14,172 bases of DNA from Desulfobulbaceae bacterium (GCA_027011235.1 JALVAI010000024.1:1-14172); one strand, 5' to 3'; numbered from the stretch's first letter, positions 7,369 through 14,172 are shown. The notes: a model not told the origin generated them from the letters alone. Translations and numbers: made by a program.

Positions 7369-7428
7369 GACCTTATGGTCTCTTCCCGGCCATAATGATA
7401 GGGATTCGCATAAAAAACAAAATTTCAG

Positions 7429-7445
7429 CAAAGAATAGTTCTTTG
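7429..7445. repeat. Perfect 7-bp inverted repeat with 3-base loop
   Basis: CAAAGAA-TAG-TTCTTTG is a perfect dyad 34 bases before the hybrid kinase start. It could be an operator for a dimeric regulator or a small RNA hairpin in the leader. There is no T-run after it, so it is not a classical terminator of the HDOD kinase gene. Confidence 0.55.
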
Positions 7446-7448
7446 TAA

Positions 7449-7470
7449 TTCTCCGCTCTGGCATGGAGAA
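7449..7470 (+). repeat. Inverted repeat that would sequester the ribosome site of the hybrid kinase
   Basis: TTCTCC (7449-7454) pairs exactly with GGAGAA (7465-7470) across a 10-base loop. The right arm is the ribosome binding site, 9 bases before the ATG at 7480. In the mRNA a hairpin here would hide the site; whether it forms is untested. Confidence 0.45.
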
Positions 7471-7479
7471 AAGGCATTT

Positions 7480-9378
7480 ATGGCATATTCCGTTCTTCTC
7501 ATTGATGACGAGCCAAATTTCTGCACGAGCTTGAAATCGCTACTGGAGGCAGACGGATATACGGTAACGATTTCCAATTCCGGCAGAGAATCTTTGTTCC
7601 ACCTTGAAAGTACGCTCTTTGATGCCGTTCTTCTTGATCTCGGTCTGCCCGATATAAGCGGCCTCTCTCTTGTCGACACCCTGCGAAAAAAATACCCGGA
7701 CACGGTTGTTATCATCCTTACCGGTTGTGCCACGGTTGAAAATGCCATTGAGGCCCTTCGGGGCGGGGTATACGACTACCTGAAAAAACCCTTTGACCCG
7801 GAGCGCCTTGTCAACGTCCTTGCCAGGGGTATTGAATACAAGGCCCTGAAAAGGAAACTCTCCAACAGTGAAAAACGCTTTCGCCAACTGGCCCAGGCCA
7901 CCTGGGAGGGAATTATAATATATGACAAAGGGATGCTGTTACAGGCAAACAGTCAGCTTTACAAGATGTTCGGGTATAGGGAAGAAGAACTTGTCGGCAC
8001 CCAGATTTTTGATATTCTTCTTGACCGGTCAACAATCAAGGCCATGCACCTGCAGACCGACCCGGAAACCATCGGTCCCTTTGAGGCAACAGCCCGAAAA
8101 AAAGACGGGACCCGCTTCCCGGTTGAAATACGGGTCAAACGAATCGATTACTCGGGACGCAGCGCCGAGGTGGCAGCCATCCGGGATGTCAGCTCCAGTC
8201 AGATTTCCCTGGAAAAGCAGCTTGCCCTCCAGCAGAAACTCGCCGATGCCAGGCGTATGGAAACCCTGGGCCTGATGGCCGCCTCGGTAGCCCATGATCT
8301 CAACAATATCATGTCCGGGATCATCACCTATCCGGAACTGCTTCTCCTTGACCTGCCGAAAAATTTTAAATATCGGAAAGAAATAGAAATGATCCGCGAT
8401 GCCGGCAAACGGGCAGCCGCCGTGGTTAACGATCTGCTTACCCTGAGCCGTGGAGTCAATTCCAACAGGGAGGTCAAAAATCTCAATGACCTGGTCCGCA
8501 ACTATATCAACTCTGTTGAATGCAGGGAACTGTATAGCCGCTATCCCGGTATAACAATAACCACAAATATCGATCCCGAACTAGCCAATATTTCCTGTTC
8601 ACCTGTTCATATAACCAAAGCCCTGGTCAACCTGGTCAATAATGCGGCCGAGGCTGCCAAGGAAGGCGGCGCCATAACAATATCAACCGGGAACCGATCA
8701 TTGACCAAAGCCCTGTATCGGTACGAAACCATTGAACCGGGAGAATATGCCTTCCTCGAGGTGCATGACAACGGTTCCGGTATTGCCGATGATGATCTCC
8801 CCCATATTTTTGATCCGTTCTACAGCAAAAAAGTCCTGGGTCGGAGTGGGACAGGGCTCGGCCTGACCGTTGTCTGGAACACGGTCCATGACCACGGCGG
8901 CTTTCTCGATGTCCAAAGCCGTGATCAAGGAACAAGTTTTACCCTCTATTTTCCAATCACAAAGGACCAGCCTGCCGATGGCAATCTGGTTTCTTCTCTG
9001 CTCACCTGCCAGGGACAGGGAGAACGAATTCTGGTTGTCGATGACCAGAAGAGCCAACGTGAGATTGCCCGCCGCCTGCTTACGCGTCTGGGCTATCAGG
9101 TCCATACCGTTGCCAGCGGAGAGGAGGCCGTTGAATTCATAAAACACCATCACGTCGATCTCGTCCTTCTTGACATGGTCATGGAACCAGGAATGAACGG
9201 CTGCCAGACCTATGAGCGCATCATTCAACACCGGCCGAACCAAAAGGCCATCATCATCAGCGGTTATTCCAGTTCCAATGATATAGAACTGGCCCGAAAA
9301 CTCGGTATTCATCGTATTATCAGAAAACCATACACGCTCAATGACCTCGGGCAGGCGCTCAGGCTTGAAATTTCCTGA
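7480..9378 (+). CDS. Hybrid sensor kinase: REC - PAS - HisKA - HATPase - REC
   Basis: This 632-residue cytosolic protein has no membrane helix. The N-terminal receiver (about 3-120) has the acidic pair in LLIDDEP, phospho-acceptor D53 in FDAVLLDLGLPD and the lysine of YLKKPF. A PAS domain follows (about 130-245), with QLAQATWEGIIIYD at its start and MFGYREEELVG inside. HisKA carries H272 in ASVAHDLNNIMSG; the ATPase has an N box (NLVNNAAEA, N384-N388), a G1 box (DNGSGIADDD, from D430) and a G2 box (GTGLGLTVV, 457-465). A C-terminal receiver (about 505-630) carries D565 in VDLVLLDMVMEPGMNG. Receivers at both ends with an intact kinase between them suggest a relay that takes phosphate from another kinase, plausibly the HDOD kinase 173 bases upstream, and can pass it on or drain it. 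No HPt or DNA-binding output domain is present. The ATG follows GGAGAAAAGG, a good site lying within a hairpin. Pairing with the upstream gene is inferred from position. Confidence 0.92.
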   Translation: MAYSVLLIDDEPNFCTSLKSLLEADGYTVTISNSGRESLFHLESTLFDAVLLDLGLPDISGLSLVDTLRKKYPDTVVIILTGCATVENAIEALRGGVYDYLKKPFDPERLVNVLARGIEYKALKRKLSNSEKRFRQLAQATWEGIIIYDKGMLLQANSQLYKMFGYREEELVGTQIFDILLDRSTIKAMHLQTDPETIGPFEATARKKDGTRFPVEIRVKRIDYSGRSAEVAAIRDVSSSQISLEKQLALQQKLADARRMETLGLMAASVAHDLNNIMSGIITYPELLLLDLPKNFKYRKEIEMIRDAGKRAAAVVNDLLTLSRGVNSNREVKNLNDLVRNYINSVECRELYSRYPGITITTNIDPELANISCSPVHITKALVNLVNNAAEAAKEGGAITISTGNRSLTKALYRYETIEPGEYAFLEVHDNGSGIADDDLPHIFDPFYSKKVLGRSGTGLGLTVVWNTVHDHGGFLDVQSRDQGTSFTLYFPITKDQPADGNLVSSLLTCQGQGERILVVDDQKSQREIARRLLTRLGYQVHTVASGEEAVEFIKHHHVDLVLLDMVMEPGMNGCQTYERIIQHRPNQKAIIISGYSSSNDIELARKLGIHRIIRKPYTLNDLGQALRLEIS

Positions 9379-9558
9379 TAACTTCGATATTCTTTTGGCA
9401 GGAGGATCACCGGAAATATCTTTCTCTCCTGTTGTCAATCCCCGGTGAAGGACGGAAAACACCGGGACCGTCTCTTTCCGCTGACCCGAAACCACTCCAT
9501 CTGCAGCCATGGGACAATGGAGGCGCTGCTTTCCCCTTGACCTTATCGGAGATTTGTT
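9379..9558. other. Intergenic region between the hybrid kinase and sppA
   Basis: This 180-base non-coding gap holds an AGGAGG at 9400-9405 with no start codon at a usable distance, a CAGGAG/CTCCTG pairing (9399-9404 with 9426-9431), and the stronger hairpin at 9441-9466. No convincing promoter was found. Confidence 0.6.
9441..9466 (+). terminator. GC-rich hairpin, possible weak terminator of the hybrid kinase
   Basis: CCCGGTG (9441-9447) pairs perfectly with CACCGGG (9460-9466) over a 12-base A/G-rich loop, 62 bases after the stop codon. The following bases (ACCGTCTCTTTCC) are only mildly U-rich, so rho-independent termination would be inefficient; an operator or leader structure for sppA is equally possible. 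Confidence 0.35.
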
Positions 9559-11418
9559 GTGAAAAAAATACTCACCTTTATTGCCCTCTTTTTTATCTGG
9601 AGCTGGAAAATATTCAAAACCGGAACATTGATTGCCAGCAACCTGCTCTTTCTCCTTTTCTTTGTTATTGTTATCGTCCTCCTTGTCGGTCATCCGGCAA
9701 AAAAAATCCCGAACCGGACCGTTCTTATCCTGAATCCCGAGGGAAATATTGTTGAACAGCGTTCCGCTCTTGACCCGATAGCCCGGGCAGTCAACAGCTT
9801 TACCGGAGTATCAAAACATGAAGAGACGCCGCTGCAGGACATCCTGGACGTGATCAACACAGCCGCCGGTGATGACCGGATCAGGATGCTGGTTCTCTCT
9901 CCTTCCCATATTGGCAGGGTCGGTCTCAACCAGCTGCGTGATATCGGCCGCGCCATTGACAATTTCAAGGAAAGCGGCAAAGTCGTCATCGCCGCCGATG
10001 ATTCATATACCCAGACCCAGTATTATCTCGCCTCCTATGCCGATGAGATCTACCTCAATCCCATGGGAACCATAGGCCTGCATGGTTTTGGAGTTTTCAG
10101 ACTGTATTTCAAGGAAATGCTCGACAAACTGCGTATAAGGTTCCATGTTTTTCGGGTGGGCACCTTTAAATCAGCCCTTGAACCGGTCTTGCGCAACAAC
10201 ATGTCTGATGCTGCCAGGGAGGCAAACAGACAGTGGCTGGACCGGCTCTGGCACACATTTTGTGCCGACATGGGAAAACAGCGGGGAATTACCCCGTTGC
10301 TCATCAATGATTTTATCAACTCCATGGACATCCGGCTGGAAAAAGCAGGCGGTGACGGTGCGCTCATGGCCCTGAATGCCGGCCTCATCGACGGCATAAA
10401 AACCAGGGACCAGATTGAAGAGTATCTGCAAAGTGTTACCGGCAGCAAGGGCAGTGGCAAAAAATTCAGCCATATCTCCATGTATGACTACCTTGCCCAT
10501 ATTACGCCTTCGTATACAACCCGACCGGAAAAAAGTTCCTCTGTCGGTATCATTGTCGCCCAGGGCAACATTGTGCCCGGCGAGGGGGTAGTCGGCCAGA
10601 TCGGGGCCGAAAAACTGATTCGGCAGATAGAAACCGCCCGCAAGGACAACAGTATCAAGGCCGTTGTCCTCCGTATCGACAGCGGCGGCGGCAGTGCCTT
10701 TGCCTCCGAGTTGATCCGCCGGGAACTGCTCCGTCTGCGCAGGGCAGGAAAGCCCCTGGTCGTTTCCATGGGGTCCATGGCTGCCTCCGGGGCATACTGG
10801 CTCTCCGCCGATGCCGACACCATCCTTGCCTCCCCGGTCACTCTGACCGGCTCCATCGGTATCTTCGGGGCCCTGCCCACCATTGACCAGTCCCTGGCCA
10901 CAATAGGTGTTCACGACGATGGCATCGGCACCACAAATATGGCCGGAGCGATTTCGCCTACACGGCCCTTGCCGGACAATATCGCCAATCTTCTGCAACT
11001 AAGCGTTGAACATGGTTACCGGCAATTTATTGATATTGTCGCCAAGGGAAGGAAACTTCCCAAAAAACGGGTGGAGGAAATGGCCGAGGGCCGGGTATGG
11101 GACGGAAAAACCGCCATTGCTCTTGGACTCGTCGATGCCGAAGGGTCTCTGAATGAGGCCGTTGCCCGGGCGGCAGAGTTGGCCGGCATGAAGACGGCAA
11201 ACGGAATCTATATCAACCGACCGACCTCCTTTCTGAAGAATCTGCAACGCGTTGGCCGTATGGCCCTTACAGGTATGGCCGGTAACAACCTGCTGCCCGC
11301 CACCTGGATGGAGGTCGCCGGGCAATTCAAGACAGCACTTGCTTTTTTGCAGCAGCAGCCGGACCCGGCAAACCTGTACGCATTTTGCCTGCTTGCTCCC
11401 GACTCGATTGCCTTTTAA
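9559..11418 (+). CDS. sppA: Signal peptide peptidase SppA, long (67K) type
   Basis: SppA is an inner-membrane serine protease with a Ser-Lys dyad; it degrades signal peptides left in the membrane after secretion. The 619-residue length matches the long, duplicated-domain form (E. coli SppA is about 618). The N terminus has two hydrophobic stretches (about 4-16 and 22-44) that anchor it, with the bulk in the periplasm. The N-terminal domain carries the general base K204 in VGTFKSALEP. The C-terminal domain carries the expected nucleophile S410 in MGSMAASGAYWLSADAD, followed by the family segment ASPVTLTGSIGIFG; these align with K209 and S409 of the E. coli enzyme. The DSGGGSAFASE segment (374-384) is also typical. 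It starts with GTG at 9559, preceded by GGAG 7 bases upstream. Nothing in the adjacent genes suggests a dedicated substrate; a housekeeping envelope role is likely. Confidence 0.93.
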   Translation: MKKILTFIALFFIWSWKIFKTGTLIASNLLFLLFFVIVIVLLVGHPAKKIPNRTVLILNPEGNIVEQRSALDPIARAVNSFTGVSKHEETPLQDILDVINTAAGDDRIRMLVLSPSHIGRVGLNQLRDIGRAIDNFKESGKVVIAADDSYTQTQYYLASYADEIYLNPMGTIGLHGFGVFRLYFKEMLDKLRIRFHVFRVGTFKSALEPVLRNNMSDAAREANRQWLDRLWHTFCADMGKQRGITPLLINDFINSMDIRLEKAGGDGALMALNAGLIDGIKTRDQIEEYLQSVTGSKGSGKKFSHISMYDYLAHITPSYTTRPEKSSSVGIIVAQGNIVPGEGVVGQIGAEKLIRQIETARKDNSIKAVVLRIDSGGGSAFASELIRRELLRLRRAGKPLVVSMGSMAASGAYWLSADADTILASPVTLTGSIGIFGALPTIDQSLATIGVHDDGIGTTNMAGAISPTRPLPDNIANLLQLSVEHGYRQFIDIVAKGRKLPKKRVEEMAEGRVWDGKTAIALGLVDAEGSLNEAVARAAELAGMKTANGIYINRPTSFLKNLQRVGRMALTGMAGNNLLPATWMEVAGQFKTALAFLQQQPDPANLYAFCLLAPDSIAF

Positions 11419-11430
11419 CCGCAGCCAGGT

Positions 11431-11493
11431 CAACACACAGATAACCACGGACTACCCTGTACAACCAACGTCCACAAGAGATGAACAGAGACG
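11431..11493. repeat. Degenerate ACACAGAT/CCACGGA-type intergenic repeat
   Basis: Just after sppA the sequence runs through CACACAGATAACCACGGA and later CACAAGAGATGAACAGAGA, spaced like a decayed copy of the ACACAGATnnACACGGAT short-period repeat that I recall from intergenic regions of many bacteria. It overlaps the left part of the inverted repeat at 11466-11496. The call is by eye and the decay is considerable. Confidence 0.35.
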
Positions 11494-11496
11494 TTG
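11466..11496. repeat. Perfect 7-bp inverted repeat upstream of the Gate-domain gene
   Basis: CAACGTC (11466-11472) is matched exactly by GACGTTG (11490-11496) over 17 bases. It ends 2 bases before a perfect TTGACA. The half-sites are 24 bases apart centre to centre, a little over two helical turns, which fits a dimeric regulator; as RNA it could also be a hairpin downstream of sppA, though without a U-tract. Confidence 0.45.
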
Positions 11497-11498
11497 AA

Positions 11499-11527
11499 TT
11501 GACAAAAATCGTGTTCCCGGGACGAAT
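11499..11527 (+). promoter_or_regulatory. Candidate promoter for the Gate-domain membrane protein
   Basis: A perfect TTGACA (11499-11504) is followed after 17 bases by ACGAAT (11522-11527), three of six matches to the -10. The 8-base palindrome TCCCGGGA (11515-11522) lies in the spacer and the dyad at 11466-11496 sits just upstream, so the site looks regulated if real. Confidence 0.35.
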
Positions 11528-11593
11528 TTATTCGCCTGTCATCCCCTTGAATTCTGATTTTCAGCAAAACCGTTTTTATCAGGCGTATTCTTC

Positions 11594-12574
11594 GTGCCCA
11601 TGTTCTCATCCCCTATGGAAACAGCTTTTTCATTACCCCAGCTCTGGCACCATCTTGGCTGGCCTCTTGTCCGGATGCTTATTTACATCTCCATAGGGCT
11701 GCTTTTTGCCAACTTCATCGAAGCGCTCAACTGGACAAGAAAAATAGCCTTTATTGCCCGTCCCCTGACAAAATTCGCCCGCCTCTCTCCCCTGACCGGG
11801 GCCTCGTTTTCCATGGCCTTTTTTTCCGGAATCGCTGCCAATACCATGCTTTCCGAGGGCTATGCCAACAAAGAAATTGCCAAAAAAGAACTCATCCTGG
11901 CCAATCTGTTCAACAGCCTGCCCACCTATTTCCTCCACCTGCCAACAACCTTCTGCATCATTGCGCCATTGATCAAGAGCGCGGCCTTCACCTATATGGG
12001 ACTGACCTTTTCCGCGGCCCTGCTCAGGACAATGGCTATAAGCCTGATCAGTCATTTTCTGCTGCCAAAACAGGAGAAAACAGAGGTGCAGCAACAGGCC
12101 CGCCCGGAAAATGACCTGCAAACCGCCTGGCAGCGTACCTGGAAACGCTTTCAACGCCGAATCCGGAAAATCGTCCGCTTTACCGTCCCCATTTACATCC
12201 TCTTTTATATCTTCACCCAGGTCGGTCTCTTTGACCGGTTGACAGGTTTCATGGCCGCCCACCTCTCTTTTCTCGCCTGGCTGTCACCACAGGCCATGTC
12301 CATAGTGGCCCTGCATGTCGCGGCTGAATTTACCGCCGGGCTGGCCGCTGCCGGCGCCATGCTTGCAAGCGGCGCCATGGATAACCGGGAAATTATTCTT
12401 GCCCTGCTGGTCGGCAACATCCTCTCCTCCCCGGTGCGGGCCATTCGTCATCAATTCCCCTATTACGCGGGTATCTTCAAACCGGGTCTTGCCATGCAGC
12501 TCATCCTGTTCAGCCAGACGTTCCGCCTGATCTCCATCTCCACGGTTACGCTTCTGTACCTGCTGCTGACCTGA
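11594..12574 (+). CDS. Gate-domain (nucleoside-recognition type) integral membrane protein
   Basis: This polytopic inner-membrane protein has about eight predicted helices in 326 residues. Helices lie near residues 25-45 (LIYISIGLLFANFIEAL), 67-90, 108-130, 135-165, 195-220, 228-265 (a long stretch that may be two), 270-290 and 298-326; a polar Lys/Gln/Glu/Arg-rich loop about 158-195 separates two halves. The segment GASFSMAFFSGIAANTMLSEGY and its weak echo in the second half (HVAAEFTAGLAAAGAMLASG) resemble the Gate/nucleoside-recognition repeats of SpmA/SpmB-like and YjiH-like proteins. The transported substrate is unknown; nucleosides are only one possibility. The start is uncertain: GTG at 11594 has a weak AGG upstream, while ATGs at 11600 and 11615 have no ribosome site; an in-frame TGA at 11555-11557 bounds the gene. 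It lies between sppA and usp on the same strand, with 175-base and 113-base gaps, so it may have its own promoter. Confidence 0.68.
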   Translation: MPMFSSPMETAFSLPQLWHHLGWPLVRMLIYISIGLLFANFIEALNWTRKIAFIARPLTKFARLSPLTGASFSMAFFSGIAANTMLSEGYANKEIAKKELILANLFNSLPTYFLHLPTTFCIIAPLIKSAAFTYMGLTFSAALLRTMAISLISHFLLPKQEKTEVQQQARPENDLQTAWQRTWKRFQRRIRKIVRFTVPIYILFYIFTQVGLFDRLTGFMAAHLSFLAWLSPQAMSIVALHVAAEFTAGLAAAGAMLASGAMDNREIILALLVGNILSSPVRAIRHQFPYYAGIFKPGLAMQLILFSQTFRLISISTVTLLYLLLT

Positions 12575-12603
12575 ACAACGGGAATAAAAAATCTCCCTTT
12601 CAG

Positions 12604-12632
12604 TTGTGTTTCGCCTTGTTCAATCTTATACA
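12604..12632 (+). promoter_or_regulatory. Candidate promoter for the universal stress protein gene
   Basis: TTGTGT (12604-12609) is separated by exactly 17 bases from TATACA (12627-12632), which matches the -10 at four of six positions. It would give a leader of about 50 bases before the ATG at 12688. Confidence 0.38.
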
Positions 12633-12676
12633 TCTGATTAAGGAGGAACGAGAAAGCACAAAGATCATTTTTCAGC

Positions 12677-12684
12677 GGGAGGAG
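12677..12684 (+). promoter_or_regulatory. Strong ribosome binding site that fixes the usp start
   Basis: GGGAGGAG lies 3 bases before the ATG at 12688 (core GGAGG about 5). It supports starting the protein at MEKKILVAIDGS, the canonical UspA N terminus, rather than at any upstream codon of the same open frame. Confidence 0.75.
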
Positions 12685-12687
12685 ATA

Positions 12688-13614
12688 ATGGAGAAAAAAA
12701 TACTCGTGGCCATTGACGGTTCCGTCTTCAGTTCCAACAGTCTTGATTACCTGATCCGCCTGTTTGCCCATGATAATGAGACGATCGTCCACCTCCTTGC
12801 CGTTGTCTCGTCAGCCGGAAGTGACCAGAACTGGATGTTCGATGTTGATCCTCTGCGCGCTCCATCTCCGGCAATGGAGGCAAAAACCAGGGTAGCCGAC
12901 AAATACCTGCAGGATGCCAGACAACGATTACTGCGCAACGGTTTTACCGAAGACCGGGTCAATACCCTGACCACGAGCAGCCGGGCAAATATTGCCACCG
13001 CCATCCACCATACTGCCGTCCAGGGCAACTATGATGCCCTGCTCATCGGCCGCAGGGGCATGGGCAAGGTGGGCGAAATGTTTTTTGGCAGTGTTTCGTC
13101 ACAGCTTCTGGAATCATGCCATGAAGTGCCGCTCTGGATCATTGATGGCGAGGTTACGTCAACCCGTTTTCTTCTTGCCGTCCATGCCCTGCCTGTTTCC
13201 CTGATGGCGGCCGATCACCTCTCCTTTATCCTGCATGCCAACCCCGAGGCGGAAATTTTCCTGTATCATTCCTCCCAGTTTTTCGGCAATGTCCCCAAGG
13301 CATCCCCCGAGGATTTTTATGGTCAATGGGGAGAAGAGTGGTGCGCACAACACCTGGACCTGGAAAATAACCTGTACGGCGCCCATACCCAGATACTGAT
13401 AGAGGGCGGAGTGAACAAAGAGCGGATCAAACAGCTCGATGTGCAATCAGGTTTTGACGCCAGCCATGATCTTCTGCGCAAGGCCAAAAAACACCATTGC
13501 GGCACCATAGTTCTTGGCCGGCGGGGAAGGGAAACCAACAAGGGTTTTTTCGGCGGCGTATCGGATCGCACCACCCAAAAGGCACAAAACCAGGCGGTGT
13601 GGTTGGTCGGCTGA
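12688..13614 (+). CDS. Tandem-domain universal stress protein (UspA family)
   Basis: This 308-residue cytosolic protein is made of two Usp domains. Domain 1 (about 1-150) begins KKILVAIDGS with D10 and has a complete nucleotide-binding signature: GRRG at 121-124, then nine residues, then GS (pattern G-2X-G-9X-G-S/T), so it should bind ATP. Domain 2 (about 155-308) begins FLLAVHALPVS, where the usual Asp is absent, and its signature (GRRG at 277-280, ending FFGGVSD) has a one-residue spacing shift or lacks the Ser/Thr, so it probably binds nucleotide poorly. Such asymmetric tandem Usps are known; the role is usually stress survival or regulation of a partner. The start is set by GGGAGGAG before the ATG. 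The gene ends at 13614 with its stop abutting the stop of the convergent M16 peptidase gene. Which stress is involved cannot be read here. Confidence 0.88.
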   Translation: MEKKILVAIDGSVFSSNSLDYLIRLFAHDNETIVHLLAVVSSAGSDQNWMFDVDPLRAPSPAMEAKTRVADKYLQDARQRLLRNGFTEDRVNTLTTSSRANIATAIHHTAVQGNYDALLIGRRGMGKVGEMFFGSVSSQLLESCHEVPLWIIDGEVTSTRFLLAVHALPVSLMAADHLSFILHANPEAEIFLYHSSQFFGNVPKASPEDFYGQWGEEWCAQHLDLENNLYGAHTQILIEGGVNKERIKQLDVQSGFDASHDLLRKAKKHHCGTIVLGRRGRETNKGFFGGVSDRTTQKAQNQAVWLVG

Positions 13615-14172
13615 TCAGTTCTGTTTCCTGTTCTTTGACCGCACGATCAGAACGGCTTGTTTTTCCCTTTTGAGATACCTGGCCGCAAGGCTGTTTATCT
13701 GGGCCGGAGTAATGGCCGCATAATCCTTGCTGATCGTCAACGGCCAGTGCAGCTGTTCGGGATGGCGGGAAGAAAGGGCAAGCACCATCTCCAGCCAGTA
13801 GCGATTGGTTCGCCTGTGGTCCCGGATCGAAGTCAGAATCGGGGCAACTATCCGTTGCAGCTCATCGGCATCAACCCCCTGATCAGCAAGGTCGGCGGCA
13901 ATGGTCTCTATCTTTTCCCGGACCAGTCCGATTTCTCCGGGAGCAACGGTCACCAGAGAACGCAAAACGCCATAGCCCCGGTCTACCCTGCTGGGAGCAT
14001 TATAGGCCACCGGTGAATAGGCAGCGCCAAGTTCTTCCCGGATGGTTTGCCGCAGCCTGTCTTCCAATAGCGCGGCCAGCACGCTTAGACGCCGGGTACG
14101 ACCGATATCCCAGAAATCATCGGTGGGCCAGCCAAGGGCCAGGACAGCCTTTTTCACCGGTGTATCCACAAC
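13615..14172 (-). CDS. M16-family (insulinase/pitrilysin-like) zinc peptidase, C-terminal part only
   Basis: The reading frame is open to the right edge and continues beyond it; the visible 185 residues are the C-terminal end. A GTG near the edge is probably internal, because sequence before it (Val) continues in frame and a full M16 protein is much longer. Visible features are KKAVLALGWPTDD, RTRRLSVLAALLEDRLRQTIREELGAAYSP and NAPSRVDRGYG (the Arg/Tyr region of the M16 C-terminal domain), then an alternating helix/strand region ending in ITPAQINSLAARYLKREKQAVLIVRSK, the typical close of these proteases. The catalytic HxxEH motif would lie in the N-terminal part outside the window, so activity cannot be judged. 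It is probably a periplasmic or membrane-associated peptidase of the PqqL/YmxG group; the exact subfamily is not determined. Its stop is immediately adjacent to that of usp. Confidence 0.8.
   Translation of the reverse strand, partial: VVDTPVKKAVLALGWPTDDFWDIGRTRRLSVLAALLEDRLRQTIREELGAAYSPVAYNAPSRVDRGYGVLRSLVTVAPGEIGLVREKIETIAADLADQGVDADELQRIVAPILTSIRDHRRTNRYWLEMVLALSSRHPEQLHWPLTISKDYAAITPAQINSLAARYLKREKQAVLIVRSKNRKQN

Noticed and set aside
9432..9460. TTGTCA with an A-rich -10-like stretch as an sppA promoter.
   Set aside because: The -10 match is poor and the stretch falls inside the hairpin loop at 9441-9466.
8698..9693. A 331-codon open frame antisense to the hybrid kinase and the start of sppA.
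   Set aside because: It lies opposite clearly recognised REC, HATPase and SppA coding sequence, and its product is low in recognisable motifs; a by-product of codon usage.
12575..12609. ACAAC ... GTTGT and GGGA ... TCCC nested pairing after the Gate-domain gene as a terminator.
   Set aside because: The stems are short and interrupted, the loop is A-rich, and there is no U-tract after it.

Overview
The window reads as a stretch of an anaerobic Gram-negative bacterial chromosome, most likely a Desulfobacterota (former Deltaproteobacteria) member close to Desulfobulbales. This rests on gene content and protein style (Bat proteins, HDOD/histidine kinase fusion, Gate-domain permease, tandem UspA), on moderate GC and on dense packing; it is an inference, since there is no rRNA or marker gene here. 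I see no tRNA, CRISPR array, transposase, integrase or phage gene. No gap between genes exceeds 300 bases.

Layout. (1) 1-2365, plus strand: the end of a Bat (aerotolerance-type) operon, with batD cut by the left edge and translationally coupled to a batE-like TPR/SH3 protein. (2) 4885-2374, minus strand: a tight four-gene unit of two small paralogous PEGA-like lipoproteins, then mtnA (5-methylthioribose-1-phosphate isomerase) and a FucA-type class II aldolase. The last two form the isomerase/aldolase core of a DHAP-shunt style salvage route for methylthioadenosine and/or 5'-deoxyadenosine. (3) 5150-9378, plus strand: two large signalling proteins, an HDOD-GAF-histidine kinase and a REC-PAS-histidine kinase-REC hybrid, which together look like a phosphorelay. 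(4) 9559-13614, plus strand: SppA-type signal peptide peptidase, a Gate-domain membrane protein and a tandem universal stress protein. (5) 14172-13615, minus strand: the C-terminal part of an M16 (insulinase/pitrilysin) peptidase running off the right edge.

How the parts fit. The Bat proteins, SppA, the M16 peptidase and UspA suggest an envelope and stress-handling neighbourhood, but only the Bat pair and the four-gene minus unit show physical coupling. The best biological lead is mtnA plus a FucA-like aldolase: the aldolase keeps the zinc/catalytic set of L-fuculose-phosphate aldolase (E74, H93, H95, H156) and is coupled to mtnA through a TGATG junction. This suggests an oxygen-independent salvage of SAM by-products, suited to an anaerobe, in an operon headed by two uncharacterised lipoproteins. 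The second lead is an HDOD domain that retains an unusually full set of HD-type metal-ligand candidates while fused to a histidine kinase. The intergenic regions hold several perfect inverted repeats that may be operators or RNA hairpins.
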